A stretch of DNA of 64,000 bases from Rosa chinensis. Its lineage: Eukaryota; Streptophyta; Magnoliopsida; Rosales; Rosaceae. The notes under the pieces were generated by a model, which was given only the letters and a program-made list of their open reading frames with translations, searched no databases and was not told the DNA's origin. The translations under genes and the position numbers were made by a program. The stretch spans positions 9,979,501-10,043,500 of the forward strand of contig NC_037090.1 of NCBI RefSeq assembly GCF_002994745.2, given 5' to 3'. Below, piece after piece: positions 11,701 to 22,335 of the stretch (position 1 is the stretch's first letter; each line of letters begins with the position of its first letter).

Positions 11701-13617
11701 AAGGGTATTTCCTCTATTATTGGGTGAAATGTTTATTCCATTCCATGATTCCATCCCCCTGTCTTAAATCTTTCTCTATCAATCTGCTGCAGACCCGCAT
11801 TGGCCGGACGTTTTCAAGGACGGAGATATGAGCTACGCTTTGAGATGGCGCGTGGGGAGAGGAACTAAGGAAGGTACAGATAACAGATCGGTTGGTTCAT
11901 GGAACATGGTTGTCCACGACCATTATTTGCATTATACAATGCCAACGTTATATGAACCTATGAAAAAGCATATGCATTATGCAATGCTAGCGTTATCTAA
12001 GATCGAAGTCAATTATACGTGTGTGTTTGGTGATCAAAATGCATGTTTGCTTTTGGTAACTTATTCTCACATGAATGCACTGTAGATGATTGAGTTGTAG
12101 TTCATTTCTTTCCCTTTGTGTTAGCCTAAAAGTCTGTGAATAGTTCATTTAGTTTAGGAAAGATATTGTTTGTCATGTAGTTTTAAAATGTAAAACAAAT
12201 AAACAGTTTTCTTAAAATATAAATAACAAAAAGATAAAAGCTGTGAGATCTAAATCACACCATTGGTATTGGACAATTTGAAGAAATTATTATGTCCACT
12301 CTTAAGATAAACGTGTAACCCTGACTAATTGTGATTAACAGAACCTCATATAACACTTTTATCATATGAACTAATTATTTTTTAAATCACCATCTAAATA
12401 TGGGTTTTATTTAGATGGTGATTTAAAAAATAATTATACATATAACACCTTTAATACGTACTAGTACTAATACGTGTAATCATAAAATAGGTTCATATCA
12501 ATTACAATTTAGATAAATAAAAATATTTATATAAACAACGGTAAATTTTAATAGTGTTATTGATTTTTTTCAGGATTTATCTTAGTTTACCCCGAAAAAA
12601 AAATATATCATTTCTTATCAACATGAACATGAGGAAATGACTCTTCTACTCCCACACGTAAAATAGAAGTGACTAAATATTTTCAAAAACACTTTGATGT
12701 GAGTATGGAATGAATTTATCATATTTCAAGTTCCAGTATGAAATAATTTGATGGTCTTCAATTTGGCTATTGTTCATAATAAGCACCCGTAAAATATTAC
12801 ATTTGCCAACAATTAATAAAGTTTGAGAACTTTAGTCATTCATTTGTAAGGAAAAAAAACAATTCATCATGAGGACTCAAATTTTTATCAAAATTGACAA
12901 TGATTTTCATCTTTTGTAGTGTTTATATATGAAAAGTGACACAAAAATGAATTGTTTTAGTAGGAAGTACTTGTAACTTAGGCCAAGATTTATTACTCAT
13001 GAGTTTGGTATTATCGATAGTAAACTATGATACTGATATCTCATCTCTGTCATCTCACAACACATCAAATTTTTGTTTTTTGTTTTTTACTTTGAAGAGC
13101 AGTTTATTTATTTTCTACCCGAGAGGTATAAATTTCCACATAGAATCAAAAAAAAAAAAACAACAACAACGGGCATCACATCATAAAGACATAAACCATT
13201 ATAGGACGAAAGGAAAGGCCTTTACGTACGACATCCATGATTTACATCATGGGCTCCAACAGTAATACTACTTCACAAAGGCCCATAGCGTGTCACCATA
13301 TAATTGAGCTACTGTCACTCCGTGTGGATAGGACTTTTGGTGCTTCCTGGGTGCCGTACACTGGTGCATGCATGTAATTGATCGCTTGAAGCGGATTGAT
13401 CTGTTGGTCTAGTACCAGTACTAATGTCGCGCATGAGATGCAAATAGTGGAGTCCATAATTTTGGACTACAGAAATCTATAATGAGTTATCGAGGTGTTG
13501 GTATTTCCTTCTCATTGGATAGAGTTAGGAGGCATTATGTATCGCCACTATCCACATCGATGACGATGTTGATCCTGTTTATCGGTGCATCTTCACTGTG
13601 TGAAGGGTAAAAGTTCG
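11701..13617. other. Intergenic AT-rich region
   Basis: No gene recognised. It contains a perfect hairpin (listed separately), a poly(A) tract at 13148-13160 and short random ORFs only. Confidence 0.6.
12372..12436. repeat. Perfect 29-bp inverted repeat with 7-nt loop
   Basis: Arms 12372-12400 and 12408-12436 are exact reverse complements over 29 bp around the loop TGGGTTT. The outer flanks carry a similar direct repeat (about 12346-12362 and 12438-12455, CATATAACAC followed by a T-rich tail). The structure could be a tiny foldback MITE remnant or a transcribed hairpin; no known miRNA was recognised in it. Confidence 0.9.
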
Positions 13618-13729
13618 AAGGAAATTAATTGGGAAAATGTCCACTTACGCTTAATTTGAGCTACAGTTGTTCTAAGGAAATTAATTAGGAAAATGTCCAC
13701 TTACCCTTAATTTGAGCTACAGTTGTTCT
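13618..13729. repeat. 56-bp tandem duplication
   Basis: Two adjacent copies of a 56-bp unit (13618-13673 and 13674-13729) containing AATGTCCACTTAC differ at only a few bases. The phrase 'gtccacttaccctta' resembles one end of dispersed plant repeats also seen near 22420. Confidence 0.85.
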
Positions 13730-13747
13730 AATAAATTGTAAATTTTT

Positions 13748-14668
13748 TTTTAAATCAAGGCAGAAGTCAATATATTGATCACAAGTCAGAATAATAATTA
13801 CATACCCTCCTGCTATCATTTGGGTAGTCAAGAAGTTGTGCTAGTACCCACAGTGGTACGTATAAACTAGGGCACTCATTTGACATTGAATACATCAAGA
13901 TAGCATGAATATTCCTTCAGTACTACTCCAGAAGATTTGCTAAAAGGCACAAAAATGTGCATAGCTCCCTAAAAAAACTTAAGGAATTATTGAAAGTAAA
14001 CTAAACTACTAATATATGGTAGGCCTAGGCTCACACCCAAATCCAAGTTCACTTAGGCCCAATTGGCGGTAGCCCAAAGGAGAGTCCCACTCAAAATCCG
14101 AGCAAAAATGGCCAAAAAGGGCCCAAGTCTCTATCTTTGTGCACATTGGCTACAACTATGATCCCGACCACGACGATGCCGTTTCGGCGCCACCACGTCA
14201 TTCTGATCCTAGATGCCGTTGACGAAGCTTCTCCAACCACCCATGAGCCCCAGACTCTGAGTCTCAAGCAAAACCTGAACACAAAACAAGTTGGAATTCA
14301 CCCAAAAGCCAAATCGACGGAGCCCACTAGACGTCAGCGTTGCCCCTTGGAAGCGAAGGGGATCGAAATCCAGTTCCTTCTAATTCACCATTAACCTTCC
14401 CATAATCAGAACAACCCTACCACCGTACTTCAGAGGTGCCCTGTTTAAAGCTCTCCTGCCAAACTTCAAGCAGCAAACTCTAAGGAACCTGCCCCGAGCC
14501 CTTTGATGATCACCCATCCGGCCGCAGACCACGAAACGTCGGCAAAGTCAGTTGCCCGCCCAGACATCGTGCGCAACCGAACGAGTGCGAATGTTCAGAT
14601 TCAACTCTACTTTTAGAGCGCGTGTAGGCGCGTTCTATGGGGTTCTCTCACCCAATATTTTTTAACAA
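13748..14668 (-). mobile_element. Retroposon (LINE-like) inserted on minus strand, with 22-bp TSD
   Basis: An exact 22-bp direct repeat (13726-13747 and 14669-14690) flanks about 921 bp. The low-coordinate border has a T run continuing into the insert, that is, a poly(A) tail on the minus strand; the opposite end is GC-richer. This fits a 5'-truncated non-LTR retrotransposon. No reverse transcriptase domain is readable within it, so the family is not known. Confidence 0.75.
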
Positions 14669-14690
14669 TTCTAATAAATTGTAAATTTTT

Positions 14691-15424
14691 CCCTTTGCCC
14701 TTAAAATTATTTATTTTCTTCCCTAATACCCAATTAAGTTTTTTTTTTTTTTAGAACAATTTTGTCATCTCTCCCTTTGTCATATAGAGAGAGAAATCAT
14801 CAGAGACTTCGGGATTACATCAATTCAAAACATTTTATTGGGGGGCAATAAAATAAAAGTTGATTTTTTTTTTTGGTTCACTTTTTGAAGAAACTTTATT
14901 CACAGAAGTTGTAGAGGATATTAAACTGAGTCTGTGGATATTTGATAAGCTAAATTGGAGTTGTAACGAAGAAGTTATAAAATATTTAAGTTAGTGGCAT
15001 TTTGTAATTTTGGGAACTTGGAAAAATTAGCTCCATACTTAGATTTTTTTTTTTTCCGACAACGGAACTTTGCGACATCGCCATCGTCTCTTCCGGCCAC
15101 CTCCGACCATGAAATTTGTCTTGCACCATGTTATTCACCATACACAATGAATCAAAGAAAAGAAGCTTTGGCCATTTCCCGACATTTTTTCAAATTCCGG
15201 CCAACTCTGGCCAAATTAGAAGGGGAGACTGACTGGGTTTTATTCGTTTTGCAATTCTTACAAACTTTCTAAGTATCGCATCTCAATTCAACCTGAAGAC
15301 AAAGATCCGGGCACCGGAATTTAGTGGCAGTGCTAGCGGGAGAGCGAGAGAGATATAGTTTAGTAGCAATACATAATTTTTTATTTTTCAGAGCCTAAAA
15401 TGGACATTTTACTCTTAAATTTTT
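14691..15424. other. Intergenic, AT-rich
   Basis: T-rich tracts (14740, 14865, 15045) and no convincing gene. A 92-residue ORF at 14994-15272 has no recognisable family and crosses poly(T), so it was not called. Confidence 0.55.
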
Positions 15425-16476
15425 TGGAAAATTTCCCAAACAGTACACCAAATAAAGGTCACTAATAATTCTTATACACAAAGTTTCAAACCAAACATTT
15501 CAGTACACGAAATCTGAAACTTGACCCACTATCAGTACACGACGTCAATTTTTTACACCAAAATGTCCATTATGCCCTCAATTCTTTTTTTTTTAATAAT
15601 TTTTTTTTATGTTATTTTTTTTTCCTTCGTTTTTATCTCTTTCTTCTTCCTTCTTCAGGGCTCATTCCCTCGCTTCCAACGCCGCCCTTGCGAGTTGAGC
15701 TTCTCCCGCCGCTGCGACTCCGCCTCCACGTGGCTGAGCGGCGTGTCTCGACCCAGCCCCGTTTCTTCGGTGCTCTTTTCATCTAGCAGTCGGAATCTAC
15801 GAAGTCCAGGTTTGGGTTCGGAGCTCTGTTCTTCTTCTTGCTAGAACCAAAAACATGTTTCTTGTCGTCATTGTACGAGCTGTGATCCTCTTCCTGCACG
15901 CCGACAATGATGCCGATGTCAAAAATGGAGAAGTTCTGATTGATGAACTCGAGCGGTCTTGTTTCCGGGTCGGGCTGATCTAACCCGAATAACGACTTGG
16001 CTTGCTGGATCAACCCCCAGTTCTCTATGATCAAACCGGAGGAACCCATTTCAAGAACACCGTCGGAAGTTGGGATGCAAATCAAGGTCTCGATCCCGTG
16101 GATTTGGGTCTTTTTGGCTCTATCGCAGTTGTTGAACTGAAGCTCGTGGGCCCCGCTCACCAGATTGAGGTCCCGGAGCAGAAGGCTTTACCTGGAACAG
16201 ATCCGTCCCCGACGGCGAAAGATCGAGTGAGGCAGTGAGCTCAGAAGAAGGAAGAAGAAAGAGATAAAAACGAAGGAAAAAAAATTAACAGAAAAAAAAA
16301 ATTATTAAAAAAAAAAGAACTGAAGGTATAATGGACATTTTGGTGTCAAAAATTGACGTCATGCACTGATAGTGGGTCGAGTTTCAGATTTCGTGTACTG
16401 AAATGTTTGGTTTGAAACTTTGTGTATACAAACTATTAGTGGCATTTAGTTGGTGTACTGTTTGCGAAATTTTCCC
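15425..16476. mobile_element. Pack-MULE-like element with ~240-bp terminal inverted repeats
   Basis: The left arm (about 15426-15660) and right arm (about 16235-16475) are reverse complements with roughly 90% identity, beginning GGAAAATTTC and running in to a TTCTTCTTCCTTCTTC block. The interior (about 15664-16215) is GC-rich and carries pieces of a host bHLH gene. Long TIRs around a captured gene fragment with no transposase are the definition of a Pack-MULE. The possible 9-bp target duplication (15416-15424 and 16477-16485) matches at only 6 of 9 bases, so the superfamily rests on structure alone. Confidence 0.8.
15664..16215 (-). pseudogene. Captured fragment of a MYC2-type bHLH transcription factor
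   Basis: On the minus strand the interior of the Pack-MULE-like element encodes, in order: DGSVPGKAF (start of a bHLH-MYC N-terminal block), SGAHELQF and NCDRAKKTQIHGIETLICIP, then SSGLIIENWGLIQQAKSLFG, and after a stop and a frame change RDTPLSHVEAESQRREKLN. The last is the basic region plus first helix of a bHLH domain (HVEAExQRREKLN). This order and these motifs are typical of MYC2/MYC3/bHLH13-like jasmonate-pathway regulators. The copy is broken by at least one frameshift near 16145, a stop near 15783 and a shifted frame in the basic region, and it lacks helix 2 and the C-terminus. It is flush between the two TIRs, so it was captured and is not a free-standing gene. Confidence 0.8.
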
Positions 16477-16980
16477 TAAATTGGGTGAATGGAAATTAAA
16501 ATCTCTTGCTGAATCAACTAGAAGTATTTGGCCTAAATTTGGGGCATTGAGTCAAGACCCCTAATTAATTTGCTCAAATATAATTGATAGGGCCAGTCAT
16601 GGGGTAGTGCCAGTGGTGCAGCAGAACTAGGCCTTCGATTCTAAGAGGCCAACCAAATAACCAATCATGTAAAACATGTATATATAGAATATATGCAATT
16701 AGGCTTGCTCACTTAAAGGACAATTTTAAAGGATTGTAAGGGAAATAATGTGTCTCAGGTTTGGCGCCCAATGACACCATACTCGGCTAGTTCGTTTTCT
16801 TTTTAGCTAGTTTTGTTGTTCTTCTTCTTCTTCTTTTCAACTTTGTATATATATGTTTCTTTTCTTTGCAAAGTTAATCTGAAAATTTCTTCTCTTTTAT
16901 ATGGGACAAGACCCACATAATCAATGGATGCAAAGTTTTTTCTTTGCAAAGTTCTTCTGAACATTTTATGTTGGACTAAT
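16477..16980. other. Intergenic
   Basis: AT-rich with no gene or repeat borders recognised; CTT-repeat tract at about 16818-16834. Confidence 0.5.
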
Positions 16981-17137
16981 ATTACATAATCACTTATTTA
17001 TTTATAAGAAAATGTTAATAGACTATCTTTTGAGTTTACACCGATCCATTTCCTCTCTCTGTAATATTACATAATCGCTTATTTGTTTATAAGAAAATTT
17101 TAATAGGCTATCTTTTGAGTTTAATCTGATCCATTTC

Positions 17138-17150
<13 letters not shown>
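16981..17150. repeat. 85-bp tandem duplication ending in a (TC)n(TA)n tract
   Basis: Units 16981-17065 and 17066-17150 both read ATTACATAATC...GATCCATTTCCTCTCTCT with scattered differences. The second runs into a TC microsatellite and then a TA microsatellite (17151-17172). Confidence 0.85.
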
Positions 17151-17172
<22 letters not shown>

Positions 17173-17185
17173 CATATACATACAC

Positions 17186-17580
17186 AGATCCTATCAAGAG
17201 CGGAGCTCCGCTTTGAAATTAATGTGTGAAGTTCGAGTTTTGGGTCACATTTTGGTCTCATATCCATATCTCGACCGTTCAATTTTTAGGTGCTAGTGTA
17301 TAGATCATCTCTGCAAATTTTCAGCTAAACTGATGATCGTTAAGGTATCTAACTCGCTTAAACCAATGGATGGACTGAATCTGTCAACCTGAACCGTACT
17401 AGCTTTAAGGCAATTATCAATGCCTTAATGATCATCATTTTGGCTGAAAATTTACAGAGACGATCTATACACTAATACCTAAAAACTGAATGGTCGAGAT
17501 GTAGATACGCGACCGAAAAGTGACCCAAAACTAAAACTTCACAAGTTGATTTTTAAAGCGGAGCTCCGCTCTGGATAGGA

Positions 17581-17583
<3 letters not shown>
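17186..17583. mobile_element. Foldback MITE (~398 bp, TIRs ~190 bp) within (TA)n
   Basis: The two ends read AGATCCTATC(A/C)AGAGCGGAGCTCCGCTTT inward in opposite orientation, and the similarity continues for about 190 bp each way, so nearly the whole element folds back. TA dinucleotide tracts lie on both sides. No transposase. It is a non-autonomous foldback element; the superfamily cannot be settled because the TA-rich flanks hide any target duplication. Confidence 0.85.
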
Positions 17584-17622
<39 letters not shown>

Positions 17623-17724
17623 GACTTGTAATGACTAATAGAGCTGTCAAATATATATCCACCACATGATATATAGGGGGAAATGAGATCTGGATTTGAT
17701 ATCTTTACTAAAGTACTGAGTACT

Positions 17725-17762
<38 letters not shown>
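17584..17762. repeat. Two (TA)n microsatellites
   Basis: Long TA runs at about 17584-17620 and 17729-17762, separated by about 110 bp of unique sequence. Read-through ORFs here give only Ile/Tyr runs. Confidence 0.95.
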
Positions 17763-17763
<1 letters not shown>

Positions 17764-17809
17764 ACTATACAGTTTTTAAAGCCCATTACCTTGCTTTCAA
17801 CAGTCGTTA

Positions 17810-18268
17810 GCGGTGGTGATCGCGGCTGGGACAGTTACCAGAGAAGGGGTGCCCGATTATAGGGTGCACAGATCAGGTGGGAGGCCCAACTCCAATTAGG
17901 TGCCCATATAAGTTCAGTGGCCCAAATCCAGTTGGAATCTTTGGGTGTCCAAAGCAAATTTGGAGGTTGCTTGGGTTCTTTCACTAATTAAACTAATGGG
18001 ATTTAACTCTATGGGATTTCGCATATGGGATCCAGGAGGATTGTCTCAGCTACATGCCATTTTATTCTTTATGTTTCGGGATGTGTCTATGTACTATGTT
18101 TTTCATAGTTTTATAGGCTCACTCTTAATAAGTGTGCACTGGTTGTCTAATGGATGGTACTAGCATACCACGTCCTAAACTTGCCCTTGAGTTGGTAAGA
18201 AAAAGTATGTATCCGTGTCATTCTGACTTGAGATGAATGAATGATTACTTGGTTCAAAAAAAAAAAAA
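17810..18268 (+). mobile_element. 5'-truncated poly(A) retroposon
   Basis: The insert ends in a 13-A tract (18256-18268) followed by ACAGTCGTCGAACGCGGT. Upstream, near 17799-17815, is the similar AACAGTCGTTAGCGGT, giving an imperfect target duplication. The body has no readable protein domain. It is the first of two adjacent poly(A) retroposons. Confidence 0.55.
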
Positions 18269-18386
18269 CAGTCGTCGAACGCGGTTCCCATTTTAGTGTT
18301 TTACAAAGGAGTTTCTTATAACCGAAAAATGAAAATAATTAAATCAATATAATTAGAAAATTCAAAACTATGGTTTAAGTGCTAAT

Positions 18387-19223
18387 TTCTCAACAACGAC
18401 GCTCTCTTTTAGGGTCGTCAAGCACAGAGAAGCGCACCTTCAATCCTTGCGGAGCTCGACAGTCGTATACGTAGCCTTGGCACGTCACTCCACGTTTGTT
18501 GCCGGTTGAGATTGAAGTGTGTTTTTTGCAAGGTTTCTAGTTTTGGGCTGTTATCTCTTTTGGTTTGGGTGGCTAATTCGATCTGATCGGTGTGGGCAGC
18601 AGAGTCGATCTGCGACTACGGGATACTGATCTAGGTTGTGCGTGCTCGGAGGAGCATTTGAGTGCAGGGGATCAAGTTATGTTCCTGATTCCGTCTGGTT
18701 TTACTACCAGCTTGGAAGGAGGCAGCGACACTAGACTTGACGCTCTCTGGCATTTCTTCACCTGAGGCATGGTCGAGGAGACTCAAAGGCCGAGGTGCAG
18801 GCAAGCTTGATCGAATCTATGATGCGGTGGTGGACAAGCCGACAGCCGGAGATGGAGGCGGAGGCAGTCTGGTAGCTGAAGCCTAGGGTTTCTGCCTTGT
18901 TGGTTTGGGCTTGGGCTGCTGGGCCCAAATCTCTTGGAGTTAGCTCTTTTTAAAATTTTTGTCATTGGGGTTAAGCTTATGTGAGAGTAAATGGACTTCT
19001 ATGAGTTTTCTATGACGTTTCTAGTTTCTTGGTTATACCACAATTACGTGATTGGCAAGAGAAGGCTAATTGAAATATTTCATTTCCGTAGAGGGCGAGG
19101 TTTATTCATTCTTAGATAGGCTTGTTCGTATTTTCTTATCAAGTTTTGCTTATGTAAGTTATGGTAGACTCTAACATTTGGCTGTTGATCTAATGAATTC
19201 AACTTCTATTTCAAAAAAAAAAA
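18387..19223 (+). mobile_element. 5'-truncated LINE-like retroposon with perfect 17-bp TSD
   Basis: ATGGTTTAAGTGCTAAT occurs exactly at 18370-18386 and again at 19224-19240, directly after a poly(A) run (about 19212-19223). The 837-bp body is GC-rich at its 5' end and ends GATCTAATGAATTCAACTTC-poly(A). No RT domain is present, which is usual for short 5'-truncated copies. Confidence 0.85.
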
Positions 19224-19240
19224 ATGGTTTAAGTGCTAAT

Positions 19241-20252
19241 GAAATTCCGGCCACCACCTTTAGTTTAGTCCACGCATATTCTATACCAGAAAGAAAATGG
19301 TAACTGGGATTTGTGCTAGTATAATTTTCGATCATCTTCAGTGAACTATCATATCTTTCAAGGGTCCTTGCTCTTTACTCTTTGAAGGGACCTCAGCTTC
19401 ATTGATCGATACGCAAACAGAAAAAGACAATCTTCAACAGCATGCTCTTTTGTTTTCTAAGTTTTATCTCATTTGTTACTATGGTAATTGTAATTAGTCT
19501 TGTTATATAACTTCCATATATATAATTTATCGTTCCCCTGGTACACGGCTTTAATTTCATCATCACAGAAATAAGATGAAGACCAACTAACCATTTGGCC
19601 AGATCGATCGAGAGCAGCAGATATTGCATGTGCCAAAGTTTTGACTGAAATTTTCCAGTTTTTCTTTGAATTCAAAAACCGCTGCTTTTGTTTCCTCTCG
19701 GCCTCTCCTATTTCAATGTCCCTGCGTTTGTCTGAATATCATCCATCAACTAGCTATAGCTTTGATATATTCCATGCATGGCTTCACCATATATTGTACC
19801 ATTTTGTACGTATCCCAAGTCCACCACCACCACTATTCTGGCCCGATCCAGCTAATTGATAGCAGTAGAATTAATCCTACCTCAGCATTCAACATCACAG
19901 TCATCAACTCAGCAAGAGGAATCAATTCAAAAGAATCCGTCAAAGATAAGAGCTGCAGAAACAATGGACATGAGCAAGTTGTGATTGCGGACCAAGGACA
20001 TTGAGCATGCATGATAAAGATCCAAAGATCAAATCTGTTGTACAAGCCAATATAGGTGTCACAATATGCATGGTTCTGTAAAAATATATATGCATTGTTG
20101 TCTAGCATAGGAACCACTCGTACGTCCTGTAGGGTTTCCTTCACCAAGGCCTCAGTCACTAGTATAAACACCTTACCCATGCATGTAACTATCATAGTGT
20201 AGAATGCAATATACAAGTTTCATTCAATATTCTCTTGTTATGTTTTTCATTA
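19241..20252. other. Intergenic; possible decayed coding sequence on minus strand
   Basis: A 127-codon minus-strand ORF (20216-19833) and a 68-codon one (19675-19469) are open but match no family I recognise, and adjoining frames are interrupted. I do not call a gene. Confidence 0.4.
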
Positions 20253-20257
20253 GCTAT

Positions 20258-20850
20258 TGTTAAACAGCGACAAGCGTGGCCCGTAACCCACCATTGTACC
20301 GATATTGTCCCAACTTAACCACCCAATAGGTGTTGGGTTTTAATCACAAAAGGCCTCGGTACAATTGGGTGAGATCCACCCACTTATAAGTTATATTTTA
20401 TTTGTCACTTTTTCCAATGTGGGATCTTTCCTCTCCAACACGCCCCCTCACGTGCAACCTAACTCTAGGTCTGCACGTGAAATTAATTAATCCAATTTCC
20501 ACATTAGAAATTGGGACACAAGTCTCATATCGGAGACTTGGTCGATACAATCCAAGGCCCACATTGGACACTTGGTAATTTCAATAGCAATACAGGGAAC
20601 CCCAATTTGGTCTCATGATACGTGCCTACGTGGAGACGCAATTGGAGTAGGACCCGCTCTGATACCATGTTAAACAGCGACAAGCGTGGCCCGTAGCCTA
20701 TCATTGTACCGATATTGTCCCAACTTAACCACCCAATAGGTGTTGGGTTTTAATCACAAAATGTCTCGGTACAATTGGATGAGATCCACCCACTTATAAG
20801 TTATATTTTATTTGTCACTTTTTTCAATGTGGGATCTTTCCTCTCCAACA
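20258..20850 (-). mobile_element. Complete TRIM retrotransposon (593 bp) with 5-bp TSD
   Basis: Two 183-bp LTRs (20258-20440 and 20668-20850) start TGTTAAACAGCG and end CTCCAACA, differing at about seven positions. On the minus strand the LTR at 20850..20668 is followed immediately by TGGTATCAGAGC (20667..20656), the initiator tRNA-Met primer site, and a GGGGGCG-type polypurine stretch (about 20450..20441) abuts the other LTR. The flanks carry the same GCTAT (20253-20257 and 20851-20855). The internal region is only 227 bp and noncoding, which makes it a terminal-repeat retrotransposon in miniature that depends on enzymes from elsewhere. Confidence 0.93.
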
Positions 20851-21682
20851 GCTATAACCTTGCTCGCTTCTGCCTTGTTGACTTGTTAAGGTTGTATACA
20901 TTTTTTTTTTAGAAAGCGTAGTAAGTGCTAACTCAATCCTCTTACCCGAATTTATTAATAATCAAATAAAAGATACATAGCAAGAGGAGCTATGCCAACA
21001 CCTTGCCAAGAGAAATTACAAGCCGAAAAGAATAAAAATCAAGTAGGAAAAATACTACTTAATGACACTATTACAAGATTATAAGGTGATACTACTTATT
21101 GGCTTGTCATGGGTTTTATACATCCTCTCACCAGAAATATTCTCCATCTTCAGCTTGCAAGAAGCTTGTTCTCCTTCATTGTTTTGTATATCATGCAATC
21201 CATTTTGGAAATATCTTAATTTGAAATAGATACATTTGATTAAGCTAGGATCACAAGTTTTTTAGTGAGGAGACTGAAGTTTTGAATAATAGATACATTT
21301 GATTAAGCTAGGATCACAAGTTTTTTAGTGAGAAGACTGAAGTTTTAAAATAGATATATTTGATTAAGTTAGGAACACACGTTTTCAAGAGAGACTGAAG
21401 ACCTGAAGTTCTAAACCACTCTTTCTCAGGAGTGGGTTCAGCTGACCAATCAGTTAAGCATTAAGGGAAAGAAATGACACTTCAAGAGATGATAGCCTGG
21501 TCACTTCCAACATAAGTATGATATTTCCGGCCTGATTTCGAGTTCAATGATTTGGCATATATTAGACCGTTATTGTTACGGTATGAATGGAGTTTGTATT
21601 TCTCAAGTCTCAACCATTCATATACACATAATTAAAAAGTTCTACATATTTAGTTATATACTTGTATAGATCTACTTGTTAG
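20851..21682. other. Intergenic
   Basis: No gene recognised. A direct repeat of about 60 bp (TAGATACATTTGATTAAGCTAGGATCACAAG and following, near 21226-21285 and 21289-21345) occurs twice, with a more diverged third copy at about 21350. Confidence 0.6.
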
Positions 21683-22137
21683 TGTTGAGAATGTGATAAA
21701 ATATGACTCCCACATTGGAAAAATATAATTTTGTTTATGGGTTTATAAAGGTTTGGACCACTTCATCCATTGCCAATTGGCTTTGGATGTGAATCATAAA
21801 TTACTTTTCATAGTATCAAAGCCTAGCGTGTTGAGAATATATGTCATCCCATATGGGAAAAATGTGACCTTGCTTAAGGGTTTATAAGGATTTGGGACAC
21901 TCCATCCATTGCTAATTGGTTTTGGATGTGAACCCCAGATTACTTTATCATGGTATCAGAGTGGGTTACCCATGTGTTTGGTTTCAGCGATGGCCACATG
22001 CGGGGGTGTGTTGATAATGTGATCAAATATGACTCCCACATTGGAAAAATATAACTTTGCTTATGAGTTTGTAAGGGTTTGGACCACTCCATCCATTGCC
22101 AATTGATTTTAGATGTGATCCCCAGATTACTTTTTCA
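21683..22137 (+). mobile_element. TRIM-like element with three LTRs
   Basis: Three LTR copies: 21683-21810, 21829-21950 and 22009-22137, all starting TGTTGA and ending TCA. The first and third are close relatives (both CTCCCACATTGGAAAAATATAA); the middle one is more diverged. A primer site follows each of the first two: a degenerate TAGTATCAAAGC (21811-21822) and a good TGGTATCAGAG (21951-21961). A short internal region ends in a GCGGGGGTG purine run before the third LTR. This looks like recombination between related TRIM copies. The flanking 5-mers (GTTAG and ACTAG) match at only three bases. Confidence 0.75.
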
Positions 22138-22149
22138 ACTAGTACCCGA

Positions 22150-22335
22150 AAATTTTCAACATTTGCAATATATGTTCTTGGAGATCTCATCTCGCATAAA
22201 TGAATTAATGAATCTCACTTGGAATCCCTATATGGGGGACCATGTGAACGTCAGACAAGGAAGAATGGTCTATTGGCTGAATTATTTCTACATTATTAAG
22301 ATCAAACATTCCATTCAATTTGTTGACTTGGGCTT
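22150..22335 (+). repeat. Diverged exon-like block, copy A (copy B at 35320-35490)
   Basis: About 180 bp including TATGTTCTTGGAGATCTCATCT and a frame ending HVNVRQGRMVYWLN is repeated at 35320-35490 at about 80% identity. The two copies share a short coding-like peptide (HVNVRQG..VYWL), though an indel pair shifts the frame between. Its gene of origin is not recognised. Confidence 0.7.

Noticed and set aside
19833..20216. Minus-strand 127-codon ORF
   Set aside because: Open but without known domains; neighbouring frames are broken, and no splice-consistent gene model could be built.
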